Source of the DNA: JAXHUM01 sp034189325
Lineage (GTDB): Bacteria > Desulfobacterota > DSM-4660 > Desulfatiglandales > Desulfatiglandaceae
Assembly: GCA_034189325.1 (NCBI GenBank)
Contig: JAXHUM010000110.1
Location: forward strand, 1 to 64,000
DNA: 64,000 bases
Direction: 5' to 3'
Made by a program: the position numbers and the translations under genes. The notes under the pieces were generated by a model that ran no database searches, had not been told where the DNA came from, and saw nothing but the letters and a program-made list of their open reading frames with translations. Every line of letters begins with the position of its first letter. Position 1 is the first letter of the stretch. Shown in pieces: positions 49,795 to 58,655 of this stretch.

Positions 49795-50230
49795 AAATCC
49801 AACACCTACAGGATGAGGACAAAGGATTTCACCAAAGGAGTCCTCTATGAGTCATGAGATGTATAAATAAGGGGCTGTTATCCATCCTGCGTATTTCCGG
49901 GATCTCTTTTCCTACAGGTTGATCCAACAGCTGATCATTGGTATTCACGATCCGAATGCACCACTTCTACAAACATATATTATAATATCATTTATCTAGG
50001 ATAATCACCACGGAATTCTGCAGCATTATTTCCTACGAATCAATGGCACCCGTCATCCGGCGCGGGTATTCTGGTGAAAGGAGAGAGTCTTGATTCTTCA
50101 CCAAGCGACTTTTGCAGGAAGGATAGGGATTTCCCAGCAACCGGTACCAATAATGATTGATCGGAGTTATGCGACGTCAGGTTCACGACGAGGACTTGTT
50201 TTCAGGTCGGACAGGATATATGAGTGGATG
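49795..50230. other. Intergenic region upstream of glgC
   Basis: AT-rich spacer of about 435 bases holding the glgC promoter. A 63-codon TTG-started plus frame at 50090-50281 has a good AAGGAG but overlaps the convergent small gene and has no recognisable feature; not called. Confidence 0.35.
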
Positions 50231-50566
50231 CTATCCACCTGCAGAGGATGGATGGGCCTCGGGGGCCATCTCTCTTTGTGAGGGGATTTGATGGAGGAGC
50301 CCCTTATCCTCTGTGGTATCGGTAAAACCTGGGGCCATTTGACAATTTCCCGAATCCCATATAGCCAGAATAAGGCTCAGTGTGTAGCTATCCACGGTGA
50401 TATTACCCCAACCCAGCAATCGCAAACGGCTGTTCAGATCCTCTAGACTTATATCAGGATTTCCAATGATACTATGTGCCAGGTTCCTGATAAAGGCGGG
50501 GATAAAGGTCACTTCGAGGCCTTGACCCGTTAGCCTGTCAATCAAAATCCTTATAAGACGATCCAT
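50231..50566 (-). CDS. Small conserved-looking protein, unknown function
   Basis: A 111-residue protein with GGAAGGAG seven bases before ATG. It has an N-terminal IRILIDRLTGQGLEVTFIPAFI segment and a LEDLNSRLRLLGWGNITVDSYTLSLILAIW core, then a polar tail. No domain was recognised. It follows the STAS-like gene by 60 bases and ends the operon that starts with two receiver proteins, so a signalling role is plausible. Confidence 0.6.
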   Translation of the reverse strand: MDRLIRILIDRLTGQGLEVTFIPAFIRNLAHSIIGNPDISLEDLNSRLRLLGWGNITVDSYTLSLILAIWDSGNCQMAPGFTDTTEDKGLLHQIPSQREMAPEAHPSSAGG

Positions 50567-50626
50567 AGACTTCTCCTTCCCTATTTGTTGCCCAGGGACC
50601 CGATCATACTCTCTAGAATAAGTTCT

Positions 50627-50926
50627 CTAATAATATACTTGAGAAGGCTGGCCTCTCTTGGGATCCAACTGAGAGGCGTTGTCTCCTGTAAAAATGACCA
50701 GAGACCTTGGATCCTTTTTACATTCAAGATTGTTTTGGAATACGTTTTGGCCGAAAGGATCAACACTTTTCAAGCAATTGGTATGTATAAAGACCTTTGC
50801 CGCTTTCTCATGTCTTTGTATGGCACTGAGTAGTTCACAAGCGGAACTACCGTCAAAGTCACCTATCAATCTGAAATGGACGCTTTCACTGTTTCTATGG
50901 ACGATCATTTTAAAATTCTTCGCCAT
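50627..50926 (-). CDS. STAS-like domain protein
   Basis: A 99-residue protein with GGAGG upstream. The pattern VHFRLIGDFDGSSACELLSAI, AAKVFIHTNCLKSVDPFGQNVF is that of STAS/anti-sigma-factor antagonist folds, with SVDPFG in the usual phosphoacceptor loop area (typically DSSG), so the phosphorylatable Ser may be absent or displaced. It may bind an anti-sigma or kinase partner. It sits between a receiver protein and a small unknown gene. Confidence 0.65.
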   Translation of the reverse strand: MAKNFKMIVHRNSESVHFRLIGDFDGSSACELLSAIQRHEKAAKVFIHTNCLKSVDPFGQNVFQNNLECKKDPRSLVIFTGDNASQLDPKRGQPSQVYY

Positions 50927-50965
50927 CGTAGTCCTCCATTAATCCCTATTGCCTCGTTTCAGGAC

Positions 50966-51427
50966 CTACCCCATGTGAGGTAGGTAGGCACCATGATCTA
51001 TGAATCTTTCCTCTTCCGAAAAATATACCCCGCTTCCCGTCCCTTTAGTTGTGCTTGGTTTTGAGAAACATTTACTTGAATGAATGGCCCTCTTGATCTT
51101 CGATTTCAGTTCGGTCAGATCAGGGCTTTTGACAAGGCAATAGTCTGCAGCTATTGATTCAAGATCAATATGTAAGGCGAGATAGGCGGTACAAAGTATG
51201 ACATGCATATCCTCATAACAGTTTTTAATATCCTGCAACAGGTCCAGCCCGTCAGCCTCTCCCAGATTAATGTCGAGGACGACCAGATCGGGCTCCTGGC
51301 TTACGATCATGTCAATAATCTTGCTGCAATTGCTCAGAGTAACGACATCATAACCCTCATCTTTAAGCTCTTCTTCATAGAGAAAGAGAATGTTGGGATC
51401 ATCATCCACTATAAGTACCTTGCTCAT
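50966..51427 (-). CDS. Stand-alone response-regulator receiver protein
   Basis: Start at 51427 (MSKVLIVDDD) chosen for spacing from AGAGG. The 153-residue protein has a receiver domain with acidic pocket DDD (8-10), phosphoacceptor D52 (VVLDINLG) and the conserved Lys in LVKSPDL. The last about 35 residues (after HSSKCFSKP) are an unrecognised tail. It has no output domain. It lies 55 bases after the other receiver gene and before the STAS-like gene. Confidence 0.85.
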   Translation of the reverse strand: MSKVLIVDDDPNILFLYEEELKDEGYDVVTLSNCSKIIDMIVSQEPDLVVLDINLGEADGLDLLQDIKNCYEDMHVILCTAYLALHIDLESIAADYCLVKSPDLTELKSKIKRAIHSSKCFSKPSTTKGTGSGVYFSEEERFIDHGAYLPHMG

Positions 51428-51482
51428 CATATACCTCTTAGCATATACCCGGTTTTAGTCTGAAAAAATTGAACCACTTTAA

Positions 51483-51839
51483 TCAATGCATAAGAACATC
51501 TGCGATCTTTTGCTTCAGTTTATCAAAATGAAGGAAACTCTTGAGTACATAGCCATCCGCCTCTGACACACGAGGATCATCGGCGTAACTGTCATACGCC
51601 GTCAAAATGAGGACAGGTAAGTCAGGATTCCTGCCTTTGATCTCCCGCAGTATCCTCCATCCCTCAAAACCTTTGAGATACAAATCCAGCAGCACCACAT
51701 CCGGCTCTCGATCCTTGATCCGCCCCTCAACCAACAAGGAGTCTCCGACGCTTTCAACTGTATAACCTTCATCCTCAAGTTCCTCTGACAAGAGACTTCG
51801 AATAAATGGTTGATCATCGACGATTAATATGTTCGGCAT
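51483..51839 (-). CDS. Stand-alone response-regulator receiver protein
   Basis: Start at 51839 (MPNILIVDD) gives nine bases from AGGAGGG; a second ATG six bases upstream is too close to it. The 118-residue protein is a bare CheY-like receiver: acidic DD (8-9), phosphoacceptor D52 (VLLDLYL), T of ILTAYDS, and Lys in YVLKSF. It is first of the operon with a second receiver, a STAS-like protein and a small unknown protein. Confidence 0.88.
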   Translation of the reverse strand: MPNILIVDDQPFIRSLLSEELEDEGYTVESVGDSLLVEGRIKDREPDVVLLDLYLKGFEGWRILREIKGRNPDLPVLILTAYDSYADDPRVSEADGYVLKSFLHFDKLKQKIADVLMH

Positions 51840-52095
51840 TTTCATATCCCTCCTCTCAGGATTTACATGATTCACGTACTGGAAACACTTTGTCGGTACA
51901 AGCATTACCTAAAGCATTTGCTCCTCAGGAGGACGTGACGTGCAGGCTTTGTCTGCTTGCCCTAAGGGGTTCCCGGGGGCCCCAATCAGCAAGGAACTTT
52001 GCAGTTCCGATAGGAAAGGCAGACGTGATCCCCGTAAGCACAAACGACCAGTTAACTCTCTCAGAAGTTAAATCAGAATTGTCCCCAGAACCGAT
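51840..52095. other. Intergenic region with a GC-rich stem region
   Basis: Upstream of the receiver operon. It holds an imperfect GC-rich palindrome around cttgccctaagggg and ccccaatcagcaag (about 51956-51997), which might be a terminator or attenuator; nothing else recognised. Confidence 0.3.
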
Positions 52096-52266
52096 TTAAT
52101 CGTCGCGCTTCAGGCAGTATTCCCGCCAGGCACAATCAGAATTCCCGCATGACTCTCCCGCCCTGCGAAAACAATCAGGATTTCCTTCCATTCGCTGAAT
52201 GCTTCTAATGAGCCGGGTTATATCAACGCCACCTCCGTTGTCGTCCGATTTTCTCTCTTGATTCAT
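52096..52266 (-). CDS. Small cysteine-rich protein, CxWRxYC motif
   Basis: A 56-codon frame (below the length of most gene calls) starting at ATG. Its C-terminal half has four spaced cysteines: DCFRRAGESC (C32, C40) and DCAWREYCLKRDD (C45, C51). An amphipathic IRSIQRMEGNP precedes them. The pattern is compact and looks selected: it could bind a metal or an Fe-S cluster. Ribosome site is weak (GAAG). Function unknown. Confidence 0.6.
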   Translation of the reverse strand: MNQERKSDDNGGGVDITRLIRSIQRMEGNPDCFRRAGESCGNSDCAWREYCLKRDD

Positions 52267-52651
52267 CAAAATTTCTTCGCTTCAGCATCCCTTCTGTTGA
52301 ATGATACCGCGGGGAACATGAGACACTCGCCTTCTCTCAATCACCAACCTTGACTTGTCTCCTTTTCTCAAAGGTCGCCCCCCCTCGAAAGATGCCTATC
52401 TCTTTTTGAGCTACATTTGGTCTCTTCTGCTCATGTCCATTGGAAAACGACAGATCGTGTTTTTTCTTATATTTTTGTCTTCCGGCTTTGTCTATAGAGG
52501 AAAAGGTTCATTTCCAAAGGCTATCCCCCCTTTTCAGACAGGATTTTTTCCTTTTCCCCTGAAATCCAGGTTCATATTTTCTAAACAAAAAAGCGTAGGA
52601 ACTTCCGACAGATAATTTTTTGTTTCTTCCCTTGTCAAAGGTTTCAATTTT
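52267..52651. other. Intergenic region with an AT-rich inverted repeat
   Basis: Between the small cysteine-rich gene and dodecin. It includes the hairpin aaacaaaaaa (52583-52592) / ttttttgttt (52616-52625), a perfect ten-base stem about 27 bases past the dodecin stop, likely its terminator. No other gene. Confidence 0.45.
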
Positions 52652-52867
52652 TTACGCTTGCTTAATATATTTAAACGAGACATTGACCCTAGCCCTGTAG
52701 GATGTTATTTTTCCTCCTGTAACGACCACGTCAAGTTTCGTAACCTCGGCAATTCTTAAATCCTTCAGGCTTTCCCCGGCTGTCTCTACGGCTGTTCGTG
52801 CCGCTTCCTCCCAGGAGGTGTCGCTCGTGCCTACCAGCTCGACTATTTTGTATGTACTTCCGGCCAT
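52652..52867 (-). CDS. Dodecin flavin-binding protein
   Basis: A 71-residue protein with AAGGAG before ATG. It has the dodecin signature YKIVELVGTSDTSWEEAARTAVETA and the central Trp (W19), which stacks on flavin, followed by the VNVSFKYI C-terminal strand. Dodecins form 12-subunit shells that store or buffer FMN, riboflavin or lumichrome. It stands alone. Confidence 0.95.
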   Translation of the reverse strand: MAGSTYKIVELVGTSDTSWEEAARTAVETAGESLKDLRIAEVTKLDVVVTGGKITSYRARVNVSFKYIKQA

Positions 52868-53404
52868 TTTATATCTCCTTTCATTGAGAAAAAAATAGGT
52901 TCATCAAGAGGAACATCCCACCTTTTTTAAGTGGATACTCGGAATTCTCACCTTTACTTCATTTCCGGTATCAAGGACTTTTGTTCACCTTCCTGTGACT
53001 GTTCACCTCCTTCCAACCGATTTTCATTGAGTTCTTACATCACGGCCTTTTGGACAGGATCGGCTCGTTCACCTCATAGCTGAAGACAATAAAGTCTGAG
53101 TGAAGCGTCTCTTTTTTCCTATCGCCTTTGCGTGTTCCCGTCTATAGGTGGATGCCTTCATTTTGGTGAGGAAATTCCCCACGAAACAGGACTTCGCCGC
53201 TGGATCATAGCATCTTGGAATGTGTCTTTCGTTTTCTCCTGCCTTGCCCGAGGCGTAGGGATCGATCCAGCTTTGGATACGTTGGAAGGTCATTTTTCAG
53301 GGTTGAGTCCAAAAACTATTGACAGGTTTGGTACTGCATGACAAAAGACAAAATAGAAACAGGAACTGTAAGATTCTAATCGAGATTCACAAGAGGAGGT
53401 TCAT
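52868..53404. other. Divergent intergenic region of about 535 bp
   Basis: Between dodecin and the acetyltransferase. A TTGACA (near 53319) lies about 85 bases before the acetyltransferase start; the matching -10 is poor. No other feature was seen. Confidence 0.35.
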
Positions 53405-53845
53405 ATGCAAAAAAGGGAAGAAAAGTTTAGTATTCGGCAGATGACACCTAATGACATAGAAGACATTATGAGAATAGATCGAAAAATAAGTGGGCTCGAC
53501 AGGTCTCTGACATATGACATTAATGATGTTATCGGAGGTCACATCGATCTTAGTTTTATTGCCGAAGTCGATGGTAAAACAGTAGGGTTTCTCCTGTCGT
53601 CCTTGGCCTATGTTTCCGACGAAATATGTGAAGCAAGTGTTATCCAGACCATGGGTGTTGATCCCAATTTCCGCAGGAGAGGCATTGCGACGAGGCTGGT
53701 CCAGGCTCTGGTGGATACCTCTAGGAGCAAGGGAATAAGAATGATAAAGATTATGGTTGACAAAAAAGACAATGATCTCATAGGGCTGTTTGAAGATCTC
53801 AGTTTCGCTCGGGGCCGATTTATAGATTACTCAAGAATTCTATGA
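53405..53845 (+). CDS. GNAT family N-acetyltransferase
   Basis: A 146-residue protein with GAGGAGG upstream. The FSIRQMTPNDIEDIMRIDRKI opening and GVDPNFRRRGIATRLVQAL acetyl-CoA loop are typical. RimI-like enzymes have similar form, and the KIMVDKKDNDLIGLFEDLSF tail matches that group's pattern. The substrate (protein N-terminus or small amine) is unknown. It precedes the phosphorelay by 74 bases. Confidence 0.9.
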   Translation: MQKREEKFSIRQMTPNDIEDIMRIDRKISGLDRSLTYDINDVIGGHIDLSFIAEVDGKTVGFLLSSLAYVSDEICEASVIQTMGVDPNFRRRGIATRLVQALVDTSRSKGIRMIKIMVDKKDNDLIGLFEDLSFARGRFIDYSRIL

Positions 53846-53919
53846 ACAAGGTATGTAGGCCCCACCATTGTCTATATCCTCTTTGTCAAGAAACATGAAG
53901 CCTGCATGATTCTGAAAAA

Positions 53920-55584
53920 ATGAGATTTCGTTTTCCAAAGACAGCGGTTCCTCTTGCAACATTTTTGATTTGCACCCTCTTAGTATCGTGGCTCTGGGAC
54001 CGTGAGACGACACACAAAAGCGATCTTGTCCGTCAACATACGGAGACAATCGCTGATCAGATCAAGATTCGTATTGAAGGGATGATGAACGCCCGCATAT
54101 CGTCTCTTCAAATTTTGGCCGAGAGATGGGTGGAAAGGACTCCTCCCGATTTCACCAAAAAGAGGTTTACCGAACTCGCCGAGAAATTCTACACATACTA
54201 CCCGGGGTTCCTTTTCATTCACTGGATAGATCCTGATGGGGCAATCCAGTGGGTCATTCCTGAAGAAGAGAAACCCGGATTTAAAGGAAAAAACATTTTC
54301 GAAAAGGACGATCCCGTTTATCATAACACCCTCAAAAAGTTGGGACAGGGTGTTGAATATGCCGTGACCCCCAGTACGGAGCTTGATCAGGGGGGCCTTG
54401 GCTTTGAAGTATTTTTTCCTCTTGTCCATGAAGGCATGATCCAGGGGTATCTAAACGGTGTATTTGAAATCCGGTTGATTGTAGACATCTGCCTCTCCAA
54501 AGAGATATTGAACTATTTTGATGTCAGGCTCTACGAACAGGGACGGTTGATCTTTCGAAATACCGGAGAAAATGAAACCAACCCATCCGGAGAAAGGCCT
54601 TATGGTACCCAGAAGATCCATTTCCCGGGTAAGGAGTGGCGGCTTGATCTTTGGCCCGGAAAGACCTCCACTGTTTCCTTTTTTTCTACACACAACCTCA
54701 TCCTCTTGTTTGGTTTTGTAGCATCTCTCGTTCTTTCCCTTCTCTTATATACCCTTTTCAGCCGTATGGAGATGTATAGAGGGGCCAGAGACCATGCACT
54801 GCAGGAAATCGGGAAACGCAAACAGGCAGAGGCTATTCTCAAGAACAACAAAGACAGGCTGGAGAACCTGCTTAAGGAACTGGACAGGAAGAATAAAGAG
54901 CTTGAAACCTTTGTATACTCGGTCTCCCATGATTTAAAGACGCCTATTGTGACTATCGAGGGTTTTACAGGGGCCTTCCTTGAAGACTTCGGAAAACATA
55001 TCCCCAAGGCGGGTCGCAAATATCTGGATTATATAACCAGCGCAACACACAAAATGGCTCTTTTAATCGAAGATTTATTGACCCTTTCCCGTATGGGGGT
55101 TACCCTTGAGAGCCGGAACACGTTTTCCTTGGCGAATCTTGTGGACGACGTATTGGCCAGTCTTCAACCGCAAATCAAGGAAAAAGGGATTGAAGTCAAT
55201 GTGCAGGATAATCTCCCCTCGATATTTGCCGAAAGAGAACAGATGGCTCAGGTTATTGAAAACCTAATCTCCAATGCGATCAAGTATACGGGGCATGGCA
55301 ATCATTCACCTCGTATCGATATCGGCCTGGAAGAACAAGACGGCAGGCCTGTTTTTTTCGTACGTGACAATGGAATCGGCATTGATGAAAAACATATCAA
55401 AAAGATATTCCAGGCATTCCAAAGGCTTCCGGCAGCAAAAGCCGTGGCGGAAGGCACCGGCATCGGTCTGGCCATTGTGAAAAGGATCATTGAAAACCAT
55501 GGAGGTAAGATATGGATTGAGTCTCAACTCGGGAGAGGAAGCACATTTTACTTTACCCTTAAACAGGGAGAACAGGAAAAATGA
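53920..55584 (+). CDS. Membrane sensor histidine kinase with CHASE-like periplasmic domain
   Basis: A 554-residue kinase. TM1 is about residues 8-26; residues 30-255 are a periplasmic sensor resembling CHASE/Cache folds (FLFIHWIDPDGAIQWV, GFEVFFPLVHEGMIQGYLNGVFEI); TM2 is about 259-280. A coiled linker leads to the HisKA domain with H337 (SVSHDLKTP) and a HATPase_c (VIENLISNAIKYTG, FVRDNGIGID, GTGIGLAIVKRI). It should autophosphorylate on an external signal. It is first of four overlapping genes; the next receiver overlaps by four bases. Confidence 0.9.
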   Translation: MRFRFPKTAVPLATFLICTLLVSWLWDRETTHKSDLVRQHTETIADQIKIRIEGMMNARISSLQILAERWVERTPPDFTKKRFTELAEKFYTYYPGFLFIHWIDPDGAIQWVIPEEEKPGFKGKNIFEKDDPVYHNTLKKLGQGVEYAVTPSTELDQGGLGFEVFFPLVHEGMIQGYLNGVFEIRLIVDICLSKEILNYFDVRLYEQGRLIFRNTGENETNPSGERPYGTQKIHFPGKEWRLDLWPGKTSTVSFFSTHNLILLFGFVASLVLSLLLYTLFSRMEMYRGARDHALQEIGKRKQAEAILKNNKDRLENLLKELDRKNKELETFVYSVSHDLKTPIVTIEGFTGAFLEDFGKHIPKAGRKYLDYITSATHKMALLIEDLLTLSRMGVTLESRNTFSLANLVDDVLASLQPQIKEKGIEVNVQDNLPSIFAEREQMAQVIENLISNAIKYTGHGNHSPRIDIGLEEQDGRPVFFVRDNGIGIDEKHIKKIFQAFQRLPAAKAVAEGTGIGLAIVKRIIENHGGKIWIESQLGRGSTFYFTLKQGEQEK

Positions 55585-56030
55585 TACTCGAGACTTTTAG
55601 TATCTTGCTTGTAGAAGATGAAGAGGCCCACGCCGAGTTAACCGTTCGGGCAATTCGAAAGGGGGGCAACGCAAACCGGATTGAAGTGGTCTGTGATGGA
55701 GAACAAGCCCTTGATTATCTCTTTAACCGCAAAAAATACGCAGATAAGTCCGCCTATCCCCACCCTGGCTTGATCCTTTTGGATATTAAGTTGCCTGGCA
55801 TGGACGGCATAGACCTGTTGAAAGAAATCAAGGAGGATCCACTGCTGCAATCTATACCGGTGATCATGCTCACCACATCAGAAAGAGAAGAGGATATTAA
55901 AGAGTGTTACCAATACCATGTCAATAGCTATCTGACCAAGCCGGTGGGATTTAAGGAGTTTGAAGCCAAGGTAAAGCAGATCGGTTTTTACTGGCTGCTC
56001 CTCAATAAACCGCCGGTTATCGGAAAGTGA
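55581..56030 (+). CDS. Rcp1-like stand-alone response regulator
   Basis: A 149-residue receiver of the Rcp1 type, with long beta2-alpha2 loop (DYLFNRKKYADKSAYPHPG). Phosphoacceptor D68 (LILLDIKLPGMDG), acidic ED (12-13) and Lys in YLTKPVGF. Such regulators usually take phosphate from the kinase they overlap, here the CHASE-like histidine kinase. No output domain. Confidence 0.92.
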   Translation: MILETFSILLVEDEEAHAELTVRAIRKGGNANRIEVVCDGEQALDYLFNRKKYADKSAYPHPGLILLDIKLPGMDGIDLLKEIKEDPLLQSIPVIMLTTSEREEDIKECYQYHVNSYLTKPVGFKEFEAKVKQIGFYWLLLNKPPVIGK

Positions 56031-56057
56031 GCATTTCATACCCTTTATGAGGAATCG

Positions 56058-57506
56058 ATGAGACGATTGCAAATCGTTATCATAGAAGACGAAAAAGCCC
56101 ATTTCGAACTCATGAAACGGGCCATCATGAGGAGCTTGCCGGATATCTCGATCCGTCATTTCTCAGATTCCTTGGCCTGTCTTGACTCCCTTAACCGTGT
56201 CGAGGCTGATCTCATCATTTCCGATTATCTCACCCCTGGAATGGACGTGGTTCAGTTTCTTGTGGGCCTCAAGAAAATAGGCAACCAAATCCCGGTGATT
56301 GTCGTAACCGGACAGGGAGATGAAAACATAGCTGTTCGTTGCATGAAACTGGGGGCCTCGGACTATATCGTAAAGACGGCCCATTTTGCAACGCTACTTC
56401 CCGGTATTATCGAAAGGGTAATGCAGGCGCAAAGACTCAAGAAAAAACTCACGGAAAATGAGGAAAGATTTCAGCGGATCATTGAAAATGCGCCTATCGG
56501 ATATATGCGGGTTGGAAGGGATGGTTTGTTTCAGTACGTAAATCCTCAATGGGAAAGGATGTATGGATATTCACGCAATGAAATCATTGGAAAACATTTT
56601 GAGATAACTCGCCCCGGAGAGGCAAGAGGCGAGGCAAGAAAAAATCTGGGAAAAATACTGAATGGAGAGAACGTCACAGGTGAAACAGAACGTCAGAAGA
56701 AAGACGGCTCTATTGAATTTCATTCTTATTATATGCAGCCCGTTTACCAGCATGGAGAAATAATCGCTGTTGAAGGATTTGCCAATGACCTTACCGAATA
56801 CAGAAGGGCCCAGGATCATATCAGATTCCTCTCCCAGGAGCTGATCAAGGCCCAGGAAAATGAACGACGTCGGATCTCCCGTGATCTCCATGACCGAGTG
56901 GCCCAGGATCTTTCCACCTTAAACATGGCATTTGAAGCCCTTTTTAATAACATGCCTGAAGAGATGGAGCGAAAGACTTCGGAGTTTTCAAAAGCACTAA
57001 GGCAATCCATCCATGCCGTTCGTAATCTGGCTTATGATCTCCTCCCTCCCGCCCTGGATCAACTTGGACTGGTGGAGACAATCTCTCAATATTGCGAAGA
57101 TTTTTCAGATAGGACCGGACTGGATGTGAATTTTGCATCCGCAGGCATAGATACCCTGAGACTACCTTTTGAAACACAAATTAATCTGTATCGTGTGATC
57201 CAGGAAGGGCTGAATAATATCAGAAAACATGCTGACGCCGATCATGTGATCATGCGACTCGTTGCCTCTTATCCCCACATCATCCTTCGCATTAAAGATG
57301 ACGGCAAGGGTTTTTGCGTAGAGGAGAGAAGGAGCGCCGCTATAGATGAGAAACGTATGGGACTTCGGAACATGGAGGAAAGGATCAACTTACTTCAAGG
57401 TGTCATGAAGGTAGAATCCCGGGTCGGCCAAGGCACGGTAGTTTATATAGAGATTCCGTGGAAGGAGAAAAAGAGTGACTCAGAAAAAAAAGATTCTGAT
57501 CATTGA
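56058..57506 (+). CDS. Receiver-PAS-histidine kinase (HisKA_3 type)
   Basis: A 482-residue hybrid. Residues 1-120 are a receiver with phosphoacceptor D56 (IISDYLTP). A PAS domain follows (about 135-250; FQRIIENAPIGYMRVGRDG, YVNPQWERMYGYSRNEIIG). The kinase part is NarX/NreB-like: H278 in RRRISRDLHDRVAQDLS, then HATPase (LYRVIQEGLNNIRKHADADHV). It is soluble. The receiver at the N-terminus lets it accept phosphate from the first kinase. Its 3' end overlaps the next regulator by 32 bases. Confidence 0.93.
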   Translation: MRRLQIVIIEDEKAHFELMKRAIMRSLPDISIRHFSDSLACLDSLNRVEADLIISDYLTPGMDVVQFLVGLKKIGNQIPVIVVTGQGDENIAVRCMKLGASDYIVKTAHFATLLPGIIERVMQAQRLKKKLTENEERFQRIIENAPIGYMRVGRDGLFQYVNPQWERMYGYSRNEIIGKHFEITRPGEARGEARKNLGKILNGENVTGETERQKKDGSIEFHSYYMQPVYQHGEIIAVEGFANDLTEYRRAQDHIRFLSQELIKAQENERRRISRDLHDRVAQDLSTLNMAFEALFNNMPEEMERKTSEFSKALRQSIHAVRNLAYDLLPPALDQLGLVETISQYCEDFSDRTGLDVNFASAGIDTLRLPFETQINLYRVIQEGLNNIRKHADADHVIMRLVASYPHIILRIKDDGKGFCVEERRSAAIDEKRMGLRNMEERINLLQGVMKVESRVGQGTVVYIEIPWKEKKSDSEKKDSDH

Positions 57507-58152
57507 TGACCATCCTCTTTTTAGAGAAGGCCTCAAGGCTATTTTAGGTAATGACGGGAAATTCGTCGTGGTCGGAGAAGCGGACAATGGGCACAAGGGT
57601 CTTCAGAGGGCACGAAATCTAAAGCCGGACGTGGCGGTCGTGGACATATCCCTGCCCGACACAAGTGGAATTGAGCTGACCCGAGAGTTACGAAGGTATT
57701 TGCCGGAGACACGCGTTATGATTGTCAGCATGCATTCAAAAATCGATTACATCTCAGAGGCCTTTCAGGCCGGCGCCATTGGCTATTTGGTCAAGGAATC
57801 AGCCGCCGCCGGGTTTCTCAAATGCCTTAATGCCGTCTTAAACAATGAATACTTCCTGGACAGCTCACTTTCCCACCAGGTGGTCAACAGGCTGATGGAA
57901 TCGCCTTCAAGGGAAAAACGGATAAAGGATGCCGCCTATAGCGCCCTAACCAAGCGTGAGCAGGAGGTCATGCGCCTCTTGGCCGAAGGACTCTCCTGCA
58001 AGGAGGCGGCACAAAAACTGTTCATCAGTCCTAAGACGGTTGAAAATCATAGGGCCAATATCATGAGCAAGCTGGACCTCCACAGCACCCTTGAACTGGT
58101 CCGTTATGCAGCAAAACTTGGTCTCATTGATGTGGACCTCTGGCGATCCTAA
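57475..58152 (+). CDS. NarL/FixJ family response regulator
   Basis: A 225-residue DNA-binding regulator, GTG start with GGAAGGAG upstream. Receiver residues 1-120 with phosphoacceptor D57 (VAVVDISLPD) and an unusually long linker. C-terminal LuxR-type HTH (about 155-220; LTKREQEVMRLLAEGLSCKE, FISPKTVENHRANIMSKLDL). It is probably the output of the adjacent HisKA_3 kinase. Confidence 0.94.
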   Translation: MTQKKKILIIDDHPLFREGLKAILGNDGKFVVVGEADNGHKGLQRARNLKPDVAVVDISLPDTSGIELTRELRRYLPETRVMIVSMHSKIDYISEAFQAGAIGYLVKESAAAGFLKCLNAVLNNEYFLDSSLSHQVVNRLMESPSREKRIKDAAYSALTKREQEVMRLLAEGLSCKEAAQKLFISPKTVENHRANIMSKLDLHSTLELVRYAAKLGLIDVDLWRS

Positions 58153-58655
58153 GATAGAAACTCTGACGATCACATAACCTCTTGCCCTGCCCCACGATTC
58201 TCTAATTCCACTTTGTCCCTTCTCCAGATTATATAAAAGGGAATACTAGGACATTCCTGCGGGTAAACCCCCAGCATTTGAGGAACTTTCCACACAAAAA
58301 TAAGATTATCCTTTCATTGACAGTCAACAAAAGTCCATTCATAAGAGACATGAAGTCTCAGTTTCGAGACCTTTGACAAATGCTCAATTTTGTTCGAGGG
58401 CAAGGAAGGCGAAAATTTTAACCTCAGCAATGCATTGAGTATTTCGAGGATTAAAATTTGAACCTGACACCGCAATTGGGCAAAAGGGGGCGTTTTGCAA
58501 AGGTCTCGTTTCATTGTCGAGAAGGACGGAGTTGTCTTCTTGAATATCTAAAGGCTGGTCATAGAGAGATGGAGGATCAACATGGCCCGGCATACTTCGG
58601 CATTGTATTCACCTTTACCTGTGTACAAGCACCGACATAGAAAGGAGAAATAATT
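58153..58655. other. Intergenic region holding repeat copy B
   Basis: Between the phosphorelay and the broken exported gene. Repeat copy B (58366-58507) is the only feature seen; no gene. Confidence 0.6.
58366..58507. repeat. Palindromic dispersed repeat, copy B
   Basis: A 142-bp copy of the same element as at 21987-22129. Its terminal ends read gagacctttg and caaaggtctc, a perfect ten-base inverted pair that differs from copies A and C at both ends in a compensatory way. GTTTC flanks it on both sides, which could be a target-site duplication. Confidence 0.85.

Noticed and set aside
50090..50281. 63-codon TTG-started plus frame with AAGGAG
   Set aside because: Overlaps the end of a better-supported minus-strand gene and encodes nothing recognisable; the purine run may be chance.
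51956..51997. GC-rich palindrome as a riboswitch or small RNA
   Set aside because: The stem is imperfect and no known core motif is present; left as an unassigned structure.
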